Below, in pieces: positions 1 through 7,850 of a stretch of 64,000 nucleotides of DNA. A program made the position numbers and the translations under genes. The DNA is from Allopontixanthobacter sp041741895. GTDB taxonomy: Bacteria > Pseudomonadota > Alphaproteobacteria > Sphingomonadales > Sphingomonadaceae. Below the pieces are notes generated by a model. The model was not told the origin of the DNA. It did no database searches and saw nothing but the letters and a program-made list of their open reading frames with translations. Position 1 is the first letter of the stretch. Every line of letters starts with the position of its first letter. The DNA lies in contig JBGSJO010000042.1 in the NCBI GenBank assembly GCA_041741895.1, positions 8,207 to 72,206 on the forward strand. Direction: 5' to 3'.

Positions 1-349
1 GGTCGTCGGCAAGCTGTCCGGCGGTGAACGCAACCGGGTCCACATGGCCAAGATGCTAAAAGACGGCGGCAATGTGCTGCTATTGGATGAACCGACCAAC
101 GATCTCGACGTGGAAACCCTGCGCGCGCTGGAAGATGCAATCGAGAATTTCGCTGGCTGTGCGGTGGTAATCTCGCATGACCGATTTTTCCTCGACAGGC
201 TGGCGACGCATATCCTGGCATTCGAAGGCGACAGCCATGTGGAATGGTTCGAAGGCAATTTCGAGGCCTATGAAGAAGACAAACGCCGCCGTCTGGGCGA
301 TGCGGCAGATCGCCCGACCAGGTTGGCGTATAAGAAACTGACGCGGTAG
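1..349 (+). CDS. ettA: ABC-F translational ATPase EttA, C-terminal part (5' end outside window)
   Basis: Only about the last 115 codons are present; the frame is open from base 2. The ABC signature LSGGERNR (bases 14-37), Walker B with LLLDEPTNDLD (about 77-109) and the switch histidine in ISHDRFFLDR (about 170-200) belong to the second ATPase domain. The tail HVEWFEGNFEAYEEDK followed by a short basic end is typical of EttA rather than Uup or YheS. EttA binds the ribosomal E site and gates entry into elongation according to ADP/ATP level (family knowledge). There is no transmembrane part, as expected for a soluble ABC-F protein. The assignment is firm at family level and good at EttA level. 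Confidence 0.9.
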   Translation, partial: VVGKLSGGERNRVHMAKMLKDGGNVLLLDEPTNDLDVETLRALEDAIENFAGCAVVISHDRFFLDRLATHILAFEGDSHVEWFEGNFEAYEEDKRRRLGDAADRPTRLAYKKLTR

Positions 350-527
350 GCTGAACTGAAATCGCCGACCTTGGAACAATCACCATGGTCGGCGGGGCGA
401 CCCGAAATGGGGTCGGCAGCGGGGCAGCGGACCAGGGCATAATTTCCTCGCGTCACTCCGATACGTTTCCAATTCATAAAGCATTTCTCCCTATGCCTGT
501 TTCTCGCAAGCAAGGGATGCAGCGCCG

Positions 528-848
528 GTGATCGAAGTCGAAATTCAGAACGAGACCCATCAGTCTCATGAACGGATAAAGATGGCCGTCATGCCCCGCA
601 TCGGCGAAGGCCTGCGTCTGCAGGAACCGGATGGTTTCTGGGCATCTTATGACATTCTGGATTTGTGGTATCAGAAAGCTGACTATGGCGACATCTGGGT
701 GCCCTATCTGCACGTCCGGATGACCCCTGCCGAAGACGAGGTAGCCCCGCAGGCTGCCTATATGCCTGATCCCAGATCGTTGAACCGGGCCAGTAACGGG
801 GCCGGAAACCGGGCCAGTAACGGTGGAGTACTCCCATTCGCAATCTGA
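528..848 (+). CDS. Small hypothetical protein with in-frame 24-bp tandem repeat
   Basis: 106 residues from a GTG start; I do not recognise the family. Residues 1-75 look like a small folded domain (VEIQNETHQS, MPRIGEGLRL, DGFWASYDILDLWYQ, DYGDIWVPYLHVRM) with alternating hydrophobic positions that suggest a small beta-barrel. The tail is disordered and carries a duplicated NRASNG unit encoded by a 24-bp direct repeat. Its 3' end overlaps the open frame that continues into the response regulator downstream, so the two may be translated together. The start is uncertain because no convincing Shine-Dalgarno sequence precedes the GTG. No signal peptide or membrane segment is visible. Confidence 0.5.
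   Translation: MIEVEIQNETHQSHERIKMAVMPRIGEGLRLQEPDGFWASYDILDLWYQKADYGDIWVPYLHVRMTPAEDEVAPQAAYMPDPRSLNRASNGAGNRASNGGVLPFAI
783..823 (+). repeat. Two-copy 24-bp tandem repeat
   Basis: The 17-mer aaccgggccagtaacgg occurs at 783-799 and again at 807-823, giving a 24-bp period. The unit is eight codons in the upstream gene, so copy-number change keeps that frame. In the downstream response-regulator frame each copy carries an in-frame TAA (794-796 and 818-820). Confidence 0.85.
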
Positions 849-952
849 TCAAACGAATCGACGCTCCGGCGCCCGCCAATCAGGATCGGTCGCATGAAGG
901 GGACGCCCCGTGCCTTGCTGCGCCAGCCGAGCCGGCTCCGCCGCAGGCACTT

Positions 953-1447
953 ATGCAGCCGCCGGTGGAAGACCCGCCAGCCGCCAGGGTCGGCGCCGCG
1001 CCGCCGCAGATGCCGACGGGGCGCCGCGTTCCCCAGCCAGATGAACATTCCGCCCCACACAACCAGGCAGCAGCAGTACGGATGCCGCATTGCCTGCTGG
1101 TCGACGATTCGCGGATGATCCGCAAAGTCTCTCGGCGGATCATTTCCGATATTGGCTATCATGTCGATGAAGCGGAAAATGGTGAGGAAGCGCTCAAGAA
1201 GTGCAAAATCGCCATGCCTGACCTAATCATTCTGGACTGGGATATGCCGGTGATGACCGGCCTCGAATTCCTCGTCGCCTTGCGCAAGGAACCGGCGACA
1301 AAGCGCCCCAAGGTCGTGTTCTGCACAACCAAGAAGGACACGTTCGATATCCATAAGGGCATCGATCATGGCGCTGATGAATATGTTACCAAGCCCTTCG
1401 ATGAAGCGAGCCTGATGGAAAAACTGAAGAAAATCGGCGCAGCATGA
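953..1447 (+). CDS. Single-domain CheY-like response regulator with Pro/Ala-rich N-terminal extension
   Basis: The last 121 residues (from Met44, base 1082) form a receiver domain: acidic pair in LLVDDSR, phosphoacceptor Asp in LIILDWDMPV, Thr in FCTTKK and the conserved Lys in YVTKPFD. No output domain follows, so it acts by protein contact, as in DivK/CheY-type phosphorelays. No histidine kinase gene is adjacent. Residues 1-43 are Pro/Ala/Gln-rich. The start is unclear: the frame stays open and coding-like back to base 821, but no ATG, GTG or TTG lies between 821 and 953; a GGAG at 825-828 sits 7 nt before an ATT codon (836). None of the candidate ATGs at 953 and 1082 has a good ribosome binding site. 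Function as a receiver is firm; the true N-terminus is not. Confidence 0.82.
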   Translation: MQPPVEDPPAARVGAAPPQMPTGRRVPQPDEHSAPHNQAAAVRMPHCLLVDDSRMIRKVSRRIISDIGYHVDEAENGEEALKKCKIAMPDLIILDWDMPVMTGLEFLVALRKEPATKRPKVVFCTTKKDTFDIHKGIDHGADEYVTKPFDEASLMEKLKKIGAA

Positions 1448-1478
1448 CTTCCGGCCTCGGCCGACCAAACCTTCCGCG

Positions 1479-2063
1479 TCAAGGCACCAGCCAGTTGCCG
1501 ATCATCCTTTCATCCGAAAATTCGAACCGTGCCCGGCGATGTCCGGTGTTCGCCAGATAGAGCCAGTCGAACACTTCGACCCGGACCAGTAACACGGCAA
1601 AATTTTCTCGTCCGGGCGCCACCTGCGCTTCGGACGGGGTAATCCCCTCCACCCAATCCGGCAGACCCGATACCGGGCTATCGCATGAACCGCCCGGCGC
1701 GGATTCGGCAAGGTAGCAGCGTTTGGCGAAGGGCGTGGCCTGATCCCAGGCTGCATCCACCACTGCGCCGTTTGTGTCGACCCGGCCGATCCCCCTCGCC
1801 CTGATCTGGACCTTTGCTTCCGGATCGTAGAACAGGACCGTGATGGATGGATCGTCCTTGATCGCGGCGATTTTGGGACTGCGGGCATCGGTATGAAATC
1901 GCAGCGTCCTGGAAGCCAGGTCGAACGCGCGCAGCACCATCACCCGCAAATCGCCATCAGCGGTGCCGACAACCGGCGTGTGCATCGGTGAACGGCGCCG
2001 AGTTGCCCCAAGATGCAGGTGATTGTGAATTGCGTTCAGGATCGGTTGGAGAGCTTGGGTCAT
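1479..2063 (-). CDS. Pyridoxamine 5'-phosphate oxidase-like FMN-binding protein
   Basis: 194 residues. The N-terminal two thirds resemble the split-barrel PNPOx fold: a strand with MVLRAFDLASRTLRFHTD, then SPKIAAIKDDPSITVLFYDPEAKVQIRARG, which matches the FMN/phosphate-contacting region of the family. The C-terminal part (about residues 125-190, ending in a GNWLVP tail) matches the pattern of the PNPOx-like proteins of unknown substrate found in many alphaproteobacteria, not PdxH itself. Probably a cytosolic flavin reductase or oxidase; the substrate cannot be inferred. It stands alone, convergent with the response regulator. No clear Shine-Dalgarno sequence precedes the ATG. Confidence 0.8.
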   Translation of the reverse strand: MTQALQPILNAIHNHLHLGATRRRSPMHTPVVGTADGDLRVMVLRAFDLASRTLRFHTDARSPKIAAIKDDPSITVLFYDPEAKVQIRARGIGRVDTNGAVVDAAWDQATPFAKRCYLAESAPGGSCDSPVSGLPDWVEGITPSEAQVAPGRENFAVLLVRVEVFDWLYLANTGHRRARFEFSDERMIGNWLVP

Positions 2064-2130
2064 AAACGTTCAAGATACGCGCAGGAGTGGCAAGTCAATC
2101 GCATAGGCATTCACCAAATCGATCGATTAG

Positions 2131-2159
2131 CTGAACGGTAGGCAATCGCTTTCGTTCAG
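2131..2159. promoter_or_regulatory. Inverted repeat in the leader of the RcnB-like gene
   Basis: CTGAACG (2131-2137) and CGTTCAG (2153-2159) form a 7-bp inverted repeat with a 15-nt spacer, about 84 bp before the RcnB-like start. It could be an operator or an RNA hairpin. I cannot assign a regulator. Confidence 0.35.
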
Positions 2160-2242
2160 TTTCATGTCAGGTTAGATGAACTAAAACCATTTCATACCGC
2201 CGCAAATGTCCAGCTTCCGCGGCCGCTAACTGGAGAATCGAC

Positions 2243-3214
2243 ATGAATGTGAAGCGCCTCTTGATGACCAGTGGTCTGTCGGCTCTGGCTGCGGCCCTGG
2301 CCATGACATCGCTGCCAAGCGCAGCCGCCGCAGCTGAGCGCCCGGAACGCGCCGAACAACGCGACAATCGCGGATCCGTTGTGCGCCAGAGCCGCGCCGA
2401 CCGCCGCGAGAGCCGTAGTGAAGCGCGGGTGCAACGCGAAACGCGGGCGGAACGGCAGCAGGCCGAGCGGCAGCAGCCCCAACGGCCTCAGCAAAGCCAG
2501 GTGCGCGAACAAAGGCCAGCCCACGCCGAGCCAGCACAGCAACGCACAGTAACACGTGAAGTCACCCGCACAGTCGAACGTGACCGTCAGGGTGATAGCG
2601 GCAATCGCAGTGATCGCGGCAATCGTCCGGCCATTGTGGACAGTCAGGTCAACAATCGCGGCGGTGAAGCAGTCCGCCGCCAGCATGAGCAGACCCGCAC
2701 GAACCAGTCGAACGTGCGCGATCAGCGTGCGTCATCAGACCGGAACCGCAGTTATTCCGATCGAAACCGGAATGGCAGCTACTCAGACCGCAACCGCGAA
2801 AGCACCCGTGATCAGCGAAGCGATTATCACGGCGATCGGAATACTTATCGCAATGATCGGCGTGATACGCGGAATGATCGCAATCACTACCGCGATCATC
2901 GCAATTGGGATCGCAACAGCTGGCGTAACAACAATCGGTACAATTGGCACGGGTATCGCGCCAGCAACCGCAACATCTACCGCCTGGGCCACTATTACGC
3001 GCCCTACCGAAACTATCGCTACAGCCGGTTGAACATCGGCTTCCGCCTTGGTTCGGTATTCTTCGGTAGCCGTTACTGGATCAATGACCCCTGGCAGTAC
3101 CGCCTGCCGGAAGTTTACGGCCCCTATCGCTGGGTCCGGTATTATGACGACGTCCTGCTGGTGGATATTTATTCCGGCGAAGTGGTCGACGTGATCCACG
3201 ACTTCTTCTGGTAA
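2243..3214 (+). CDS. RcnB-like periplasmic protein with long Arg/Asn/Asp-rich region
   Basis: 323 residues. A signal peptide (MNVKRLLM then a long Ala-rich hydrophobic core ending AAAAAERP, about residues 1-31) is followed by roughly 190 residues of low-complexity, strongly charged sequence with repeated SDRNR, DRNR and YRD words. The last 75 residues carry the RcnB-type end: RLNIGFRLGSVFFG, NDPWQYRLPEVYGPYRWVRYYDDVLLVD and a terminal aromatic FFW. RcnB of enteric bacteria helps nickel/cobalt homeostasis; in sphingomonads such proteins are numerous and their job is not settled. GGAG precedes the ATG at good spacing. The low-complexity segment makes the protein about three times the length of enteric RcnB. 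Confidence 0.75.
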   Translation: MNVKRLLMTSGLSALAAALAMTSLPSAAAAAERPERAEQRDNRGSVVRQSRADRRESRSEARVQRETRAERQQAERQQPQRPQQSQVREQRPAHAEPAQQRTVTREVTRTVERDRQGDSGNRSDRGNRPAIVDSQVNNRGGEAVRRQHEQTRTNQSNVRDQRASSDRNRSYSDRNRNGSYSDRNRESTRDQRSDYHGDRNTYRNDRRDTRNDRNHYRDHRNWDRNSWRNNNRYNWHGYRASNRNIYRLGHYYAPYRNYRYSRLNIGFRLGSVFFGSRYWINDPWQYRLPEVYGPYRWVRYYDDVLLVDIYSGEVVDVIHDFFW

Positions 3215-3256
3215 ACCGCCCAGGTCCGCTTCTGAAAGCGAGTGGCCGAAACCGAC

Positions 3257-3295
3257 ATGAAAGCCCCCGCCAGAAATGCTGGCGGGGGCTTTCAT
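3257..3295. terminator. Strong bidirectional hairpin terminator
   Basis: A 17-bp perfect inverted repeat (3257-3273 and 3279-3295; GC-rich core GCCCCCGCCAG / CTGGCGGGGGC flanked by AAA/TTT) with a 5-nt loop. It lies between the convergent RcnB-like gene and cytochrome b561 gene and suits both. The uracil tract is short, but stem strength is high. Confidence 0.85.
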
Positions 3296-3342
3296 TTACG
3301 CCGGTTGGGTGGGCTCAGGGGGCCCAAGCCTGAACCCAAGCC

Positions 3343-3897
3343 TCAGGATCTGACCGTGCCGAAGGACAGCATCTTGAACAGCGTGCCGTCCTTGTCCCAG
3401 AAAGTGTGCTTCAATGCGCCGAGGATGTGCAGTGCGATCAGGTAGATCATGATTTCACCCCCCGTCTTGTGCAGGCCGATGATCTGCCCGCCAATATCCT
3501 TAGATTCGCCGACCGGTAGTGCGGGCACTGCAAACAGGCCCCACATATCCACGCCGTAGCCGTAAAAAGATGTCGCGAGCCAGCCCCCTATCGGCAGGCC
3601 GATCAGCAACACATAGAAAAGAACGTGAACGCCGCGCGCCAGCAACCGCTGCCATTTTGCGACCGCTTTCGACATCGGCGGCACCGGGTGGGTCAAACGC
3701 CATGCCAGCCGCCCGAGCGTCAGCAACAGGATCGTGATCCCCAGCGCCTTGTGGTGCCCCATCCAATAGGCCTCGTCTGCTTTGGATGCGTGTTCAGCAG
3801 CCTCGACAATACGCCAGGTAACAATCACCGCAATCGCAATCAGCCAATGGAAAATCATTGCCCCGATGGAATAGCGGCTATGCGCAGGATCGGTCAT
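3343..3897 (-). CDS. Cytochrome b561 family protein
   Basis: 184 residues with four membrane segments, the normal size for the prokaryotic cytochrome b561 / Ni-Fe hydrogenase b-type family. Likely heme-ligating histidines are visible in the first segment (AMIFHWLIAIAV), the second (MGHHKALGITILL), the third (RGVHVLFYVLLIGLP) and the fourth (IYLIALHILGALKH). Such proteins move electrons from the quinone pool in the inner membrane and in bacteria can act as superoxide oxidase (CybB); the donor here is not shown. The ATG at 3897 is preferred over a TTG at 3912 because AAAGG sits about 8 nt before it. Monocistronic, facing the RcnB-like gene. Confidence 0.9.
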   Translation of the reverse strand: MTDPAHSRYSIGAMIFHWLIAIAVIVTWRIVEAAEHASKADEAYWMGHHKALGITILLLTLGRLAWRLTHPVPPMSKAVAKWQRLLARGVHVLFYVLLIGLPIGGWLATSFYGYGVDMWGLFAVPALPVGESKDIGGQIIGLHKTGGEIMIYLIALHILGALKHTFWDKDGTLFKMLSFGTVRS

Positions 3898-4000
3898 CAG
3901 ACAGCCTTTCAAAGTGAATATCCCGTAAGTGCTAGCAAGTTAATCCGCCGCGGCAAGCACCGGCTTGCGGACATGGGGCCGAATGCTAGAGATAGCTGTT

Positions 4001-4669
4001 ATGGCAAAAACGGAAATCACCCCAGACAAAGACGCTCTCAAAAGAGTGGGCGCAAATGTTCGCAAACGGCTGGAGGCGGACCCGAAGGCCTACAAGGTTC
4101 CCACTGACAGGGCCGAGATTTTCGCGGTCGGTAAATTTCTGACCGGCACGGAATGTACCCGGCTGATGCGCATGATCGATGTCGTGGCGCAGCCCAGCAA
4201 ACTGTTCGACCAGGATTATTCCACTGGCATTCGCACATCCTATTCCGGCAATTTCGATGCGCGTGATCCGTTTGTTCAGGGTATCTCGCGGCGGATTGAC
4301 GATTTGCTTGGCATGAAACCGGAATGCGGCGAAACGATACAGGGCCAGCGCTATTTGCCGGGCCAGGAATTCAAACCCCATAATGACTGGTTCTATACCG
4401 ATCAGGATTACTGGAAACCGGAACGAAAGCGCGGCGGGCAGCGCTGCTGGACCGCGATGGCGTTTCTCAACCCGGTCGACAAGGGCGGCGAAACCCACTT
4501 TACCGAAATCGGGATCAACATCGCGCCCAAGCCCGGCGTGCTGCTGGCGTGGAACAATGCGCTGCCCGATGGCCGCCCCAACCCCGATACGATGCACGCG
4601 GGGACACCTGTGATCGAGGGCATCAAATATGTGATCACAAAATGGTATCGCACACGGCCCTGGAAATGA
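4001..4669 (+). CDS. 2OG-Fe(II) dioxygenase, prolyl 4-hydroxylase-like
   Basis: 222 residues. The double-stranded beta-helix dioxygenase core carries the HxD pair (FKPHNDWF) and distal His (DTMHAGTPV), with the 2-oxoglutarate-binding Lys in IKYVITKWYRTRPW, so all iron and cosubstrate ligands of the P4Hc type are present. QRYLPGQEF and GGETHFTEIG are typical of bacterial prolyl hydroxylase-like proteins. It probably hydroxylates a protein or small-molecule proline-like group in the cytosol; the substrate is unknown. The ATG at 4001 (MAKTEITPDK) is chosen; an upstream in-frame ATG at 3965 would add twelve unlikely residues. It stands alone. Confidence 0.88.
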   Translation: MAKTEITPDKDALKRVGANVRKRLEADPKAYKVPTDRAEIFAVGKFLTGTECTRLMRMIDVVAQPSKLFDQDYSTGIRTSYSGNFDARDPFVQGISRRIDDLLGMKPECGETIQGQRYLPGQEFKPHNDWFYTDQDYWKPERKRGGQRCWTAMAFLNPVDKGGETHFTEIGINIAPKPGVLLAWNNALPDGRPNPDTMHAGTPVIEGIKYVITKWYRTRPWK

Positions 4670-4706
4670 CCGGCCTCGCGGGGGGAGGGGCGGGAAGCTG
4701 TCCGCC

Positions 4707-5240
4707 CTACCCGCTATCGCCATCCATCCGTTGATGTTCGCGCGCCTCGAACCGGTCCAGCACCTTGTTTAGCCGCCCGGACAGCCGCAGGATTTCGATC
4801 TGGGTACGCAGGTTTACTTCGTAATCGTGACGGGCCGCGATCCGGTCTTTCTTGGCCTGCCGGTTCTGGCTCATCATGATGACCGGGGCCTGGATGGCCG
4901 CCAGCATCGACAGGATCAGATTGAGAAAAATAAACGGAAATTGATCGAACGCCGGGAACCCGAGACCTTCCAGCACGCGGCTGTTGATTAACATCCATAA
5001 TATCAGCACGAACAGGAAAGTGAGAATGAAGGCCCAACTCCCCCCGACCGCTGCAACCCTGTCCGCCACCCGATCGCCCCGGCTGGCATTCGCTTGAGCG
5101 CGTTCATCGGCGTCCAGACCGGTCAACGTTCCGCTGGCCACGCGGATCAGGACATTACGTTCGTCAGCGTCCAGATCTCCGAAATCCCGGCCAAGCAGTT
5201 CCTCGGCCAGAGTTTCGGGGTCACTGCGGGTTTCGATCAT
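4707..5240 (-). CDS. DUF1003 inner-membrane protein
   Basis: 177 residues. The DUF1003 pattern is visible: RVADRVAAVGGSWAFILTFLFVLILWMLIN, then a second membrane hairpin FDQFPFIFLNLILSMLAAIQAPVIMMSQNRQAKKDR, then a charged cytosolic helix RHDYEVNLRTQIEILRLSGRLN. Two membrane segments, function unknown. The N-terminus has an acidic helix resembling a regulatory extension. Its ATG overlaps the stop of lysK by ATGA, so it is co-translated with the lysyl-tRNA synthetase. That coupling probably reflects shared expression rather than a role in translation. Confidence 0.88.
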   Translation of the reverse strand: MIETRSDPETLAEELLGRDFGDLDADERNVLIRVASGTLTGLDADERAQANASRGDRVADRVAAVGGSWAFILTFLFVLILWMLINSRVLEGLGFPAFDQFPFIFLNLILSMLAAIQAPVIMMSQNRQAKKDRIAARHDYEVNLRTQIEILRLSGRLNKVLDRFEAREHQRMDGDSG

Positions 5241-6850
5241 TTTTCGAGCGCCTCTGCAATCAGCTTGCGGGTGTTTTCCATGCCGTAAAGGACAATAAAA
5301 CTGCCCATCCGCGGCCCCTGCGAACTGCCGAGAAGTGTTTCATACAGCGCCCGGAACCAGTCCCGCAGATTTTCGAAACCGAAGCGTTCATCCTTGCCGA
5401 TTTCGTAAACCCTGGTTTGCAGATCCTCTGCCGAAATGCCGTCCTCCAATTGTGCCAATTGTGCATCCAGCGCCGCCAGCGCCGCCGCTTCATTGGCCGT
5501 CGGCGCGCGCTTTTTCAAAGTTGGCGCAACAAAATCACGATTATAGGCGAGTGCGCAGGTCACCAACACGTCCAGTTCCGGATGGGCCGCAGGTTCAGCA
5601 TTCTGGACATAATTGCCGAGATAGGACCAGACTTGTTCGCGGGTTGCGTTCGCGCCGAGCACGCCGACCAGATTGAGCAGCAAGCCATAGGTCACCGGCA
5701 GCGTATCGCCCGCACCGGGCGCGTCTGCACCCACCATGCCGCCATTGGCGCGGGCGAGATGCCACACGGGATTGCCCAATTGCTTGTCTAGCGGCTGCTC
5801 CGCCAACCGTTCGCGGAATTGCCAATATTCGTCGACCGCACGCGGCACCACACCGACATGCAATTGCTTGGCGCTCTTGGGATTGGGGAAGATGTAGAAG
5901 CCCAGCGATTCCTCGCTGCCATAGCGCAGCCATTCCTCGATCGTCAGGCCGTTGCCCTTGGACTTGGAAATCTTCTCGCCATTTTCGTCCAGGAACAATT
6001 CGTAGATCAGCCCTTCCGGCTTGCGCCCGCCCAGCACCTGCGCGATCTTACCCGACTGGACCCCGCTATCGGTCAGATCCTTGCCATACATTTCATAATC
6101 GACGCCCAGCGCCACCCAGCGCATAGCCCAATCGACTTTCCATTGCAGTTTGGCCTGCCCGCCAAGTGCAGATTGCTCGACGGTTTCTCCGGTCACATCC
6201 TCGAACCGGATGATCCCGGCATCGGCATCGACAATCTCCACCGGCACCTGAAGCACCGCGCCGCTGACCCGCGAAACCGGCAGGATCGGGGAATAGGTCG
6301 CCGCGCGTTCCGCCCGCAAAGTCGGCAGCATGATATCGAGAATGTCCTGATTGCGCTGCAGCACAGTTTTCAATGCATCATCGAATTGCCCTGAATTATA
6401 GCATTCTGACGATGATACGAATTCATATTCGAAACCGAAGCGGTCGAGGAATTCCCGCAGCATCGCATTATTGTGCGCTGCGAAACTGCCGAACTTTTCG
6501 AACGGATCGGGGATCCTGCTGAGCGGCTTGCCGAGATTTTCCGTCAGCATTGCCGGATTTGGCACATTATCCGGCACTTTGCGCAAACCGTCCATATCGT
6601 CACTGAAAGCGATCAGCCGGGTCGGGGCACCGGTTAACGCTTCATAGGCACGGCGCACAAAAGTCGTCCGCAGGACTTCCTGGAATGTGCCAATATGCGG
6701 CAAGCCCGACGGACCATATCCGGTTTCGAAGATCATCGGTGCGCCATCTGGTTTGATGCCGCCCGGATACCGTTTGGCAAGCCGCTGCGCCTCTTGAAAC
6801 GGCCATGCCTTGGAATTTCTTGCGGCGGTGATCAGGTCTGCGTCAGTCAT
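5237..6850 (-). CDS. lysK: Class I lysyl-tRNA synthetase
   Basis: 537 residues. Charges tRNA-Lys. The class I signature appears as LPHIGTFQEV (HIGH motif, about residues 50-60) and KISKSKGNG (KMSKS motif), with the archaeal/alphaproteobacterial extension in between; alphaproteobacteria often use this class I enzyme in place of class II LysS. The ATG at 6850 (MTDADLITAARNSKAW) is chosen over one 36 nt upstream because homologous proteins begin just before the AARNSKAWPFQEA stretch. Length is normal. The DUF1003 gene follows with a 4-nt overlap. No second lysS is visible in the window. Confidence 0.95.
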   Translation of the reverse strand: MTDADLITAARNSKAWPFQEAQRLAKRYPGGIKPDGAPMIFETGYGPSGLPHIGTFQEVLRTTFVRRAYEALTGAPTRLIAFSDDMDGLRKVPDNVPNPAMLTENLGKPLSRIPDPFEKFGSFAAHNNAMLREFLDRFGFEYEFVSSSECYNSGQFDDALKTVLQRNQDILDIMLPTLRAERAATYSPILPVSRVSGAVLQVPVEIVDADAGIIRFEDVTGETVEQSALGGQAKLQWKVDWAMRWVALGVDYEMYGKDLTDSGVQSGKIAQVLGGRKPEGLIYELFLDENGEKISKSKGNGLTIEEWLRYGSEESLGFYIFPNPKSAKQLHVGVVPRAVDEYWQFRERLAEQPLDKQLGNPVWHLARANGGMVGADAPGAGDTLPVTYGLLLNLVGVLGANATREQVWSYLGNYVQNAEPAAHPELDVLVTCALAYNRDFVAPTLKKRAPTANEAAALAALDAQLAQLEDGISAEDLQTRVYEIGKDERFGFENLRDWFRALYETLLGSSQGPRMGSFIVLYGMENTRKLIAEALEK

Positions 6851-7046
6851 GGTGCAGCCTTTTGCGGCATGTTCGATTTTTCGCAAGTGCGAAAGGTGCC
6901 GCAGAACAAATCAGCGCGCAGCCCTTTCAGGCCAGGCAATCAGCCATTACCCGGCATTCGCGGCTGTTGAGGGACCCTCTCGATCAAATTTCGGGGTACG
7001 CAAATCCCGAGCGGATGCCTGGGCACCCGCGCAGGTTGATCAATAT

Positions 7047-7499
7047 TCAGTCGGACCACTGGCCCGTGCCGCGCCCTACTCCGTCCTTACCCATCCAGGT
7101 CGTACCGCCGCCGCGGCCTGCATACTTGCCTGTCTTGCCGTACAAGCCGCCGACACATCCCTGCGCGCCGTCATCCATGATTGTACAGCCGAAGGTCGCC
7201 GTATAGCTACCATTCGGGCCCGAGGCATCGCAAATGGTGTGTACGTCAAAAATTTTGGCATTGGGCGGCTGTGTTGTGCCGATGCAGGTATATGTTTCGC
7301 TAGTCTTGGTCCCGTCTGCCCACACGATGCTCATATCTCCATCATTGGCAGTCCCGCCGATCGTGCGTCCGTTCGGCGCGGTCGTCCCGACCTCCATTCC
7401 TGGCTTGTCCTTCGTAGAATATGTGTAGGTCTGCGCTTGAGCAGCACTGAAAGTAAATGCCGCCACCAAAGCCGCTATTGCTGAAATATTCCTTTTCAT
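7047..7499 (-). CDS. Small secreted protein of unknown function with four cysteines
   Basis: 150 residues with a clear Sec signal peptide (MKRNISAIAALVAAFTFSAAQAQ, cleavage near AQA-QT). The mature part is about 127 residues with four cysteines (TYTCIG, HTICDA, FGCTIM, QGCVGG), suited to two disulfides in the periplasm. The end GSYTATFGCTIM then KYAGRGGGTTWMG and GTGQW weakly recalls allene-oxide-cyclase-type barrels, but I would not name it so. GGAAGG sits 6 nt before the ATG at 7499, which decides the start over an ATG 36 nt upstream. Neighbouring DNA is unusually AT-rich, which hints at an acquired gene. No operon partner. Confidence 0.75.
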   Translation of the reverse strand: MKRNISAIAALVAAFTFSAAQAQTYTYSTKDKPGMEVGTTAPNGRTIGGTANDGDMSIVWADGTKTSETYTCIGTTQPPNAKIFDVHTICDASGPNGSYTATFGCTIMDDGAQGCVGGLYGKTGKYAGRGGGTTWMGKDGVGRGTGQWSD

Positions 7500-7850
7500 A
7501 TTAAATCCTTCCCAGTTATTGGTTGGTATATTCAAATAATAAATCGGAAAATACTAATTATCGCCATAACTGACGACTTAAATTGCAATGCGACCATATT
7601 GGAGTCGGCTATTGAGCCGAGACTTGAAATAATTTACATATTTTGAATAACAAGTCAATTTTTGGTGTAAAAATGAGTGTTCCCCCTTGTCAAAAAATTC
7701 TATAAATACTTCAAAATATTGATTTTATCAGGACAGTTCAGCCGCATTTTGCTCTGGCTGCGCTTTTCAGCAAAATAGGCACTGAATAAATTTATCCATC
7801 CATACCACCCGATGTTTACTTTACGTTCCGCCCTTTCCATAGCTAGCGCG
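7500..7850. other. AT-rich intergenic region with a hairpin
   Basis: About 350 bp with visibly lower GC than everything around it and no convincing gene. It holds the divergent control regions of the secreted Cys protein (-) and the helicase (+). A perfect stem TCGGCT / AGCCGA with loop ATTG lies at 7605-7620. Runs of AT such as ataatttacatattttgaat (about 7630-7650) could hold promoters but I cannot pick one reliably. Confidence 0.6.

Noticed and set aside
2680..2960. Apparent short repeats that might suggest a CRISPR or satellite
   Set aside because: They are codon-level repeats of Asp-Arg-Asn words within the RcnB-like gene, with no regular spacing.
2783..3295. Val/Ile/Ala-rich minus-strand frame resembling a membrane protein
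   Set aside because: It is the complement of the Arg/Asn/Asp repeat region (cgc/gat/aat codons read backwards) and crosses the strong terminator.
3986..4723. 245-codon minus-strand open frame
   Set aside because: Antisense to the dioxygenase gene, which carries complete iron ligands; no family features in the antisense peptide.
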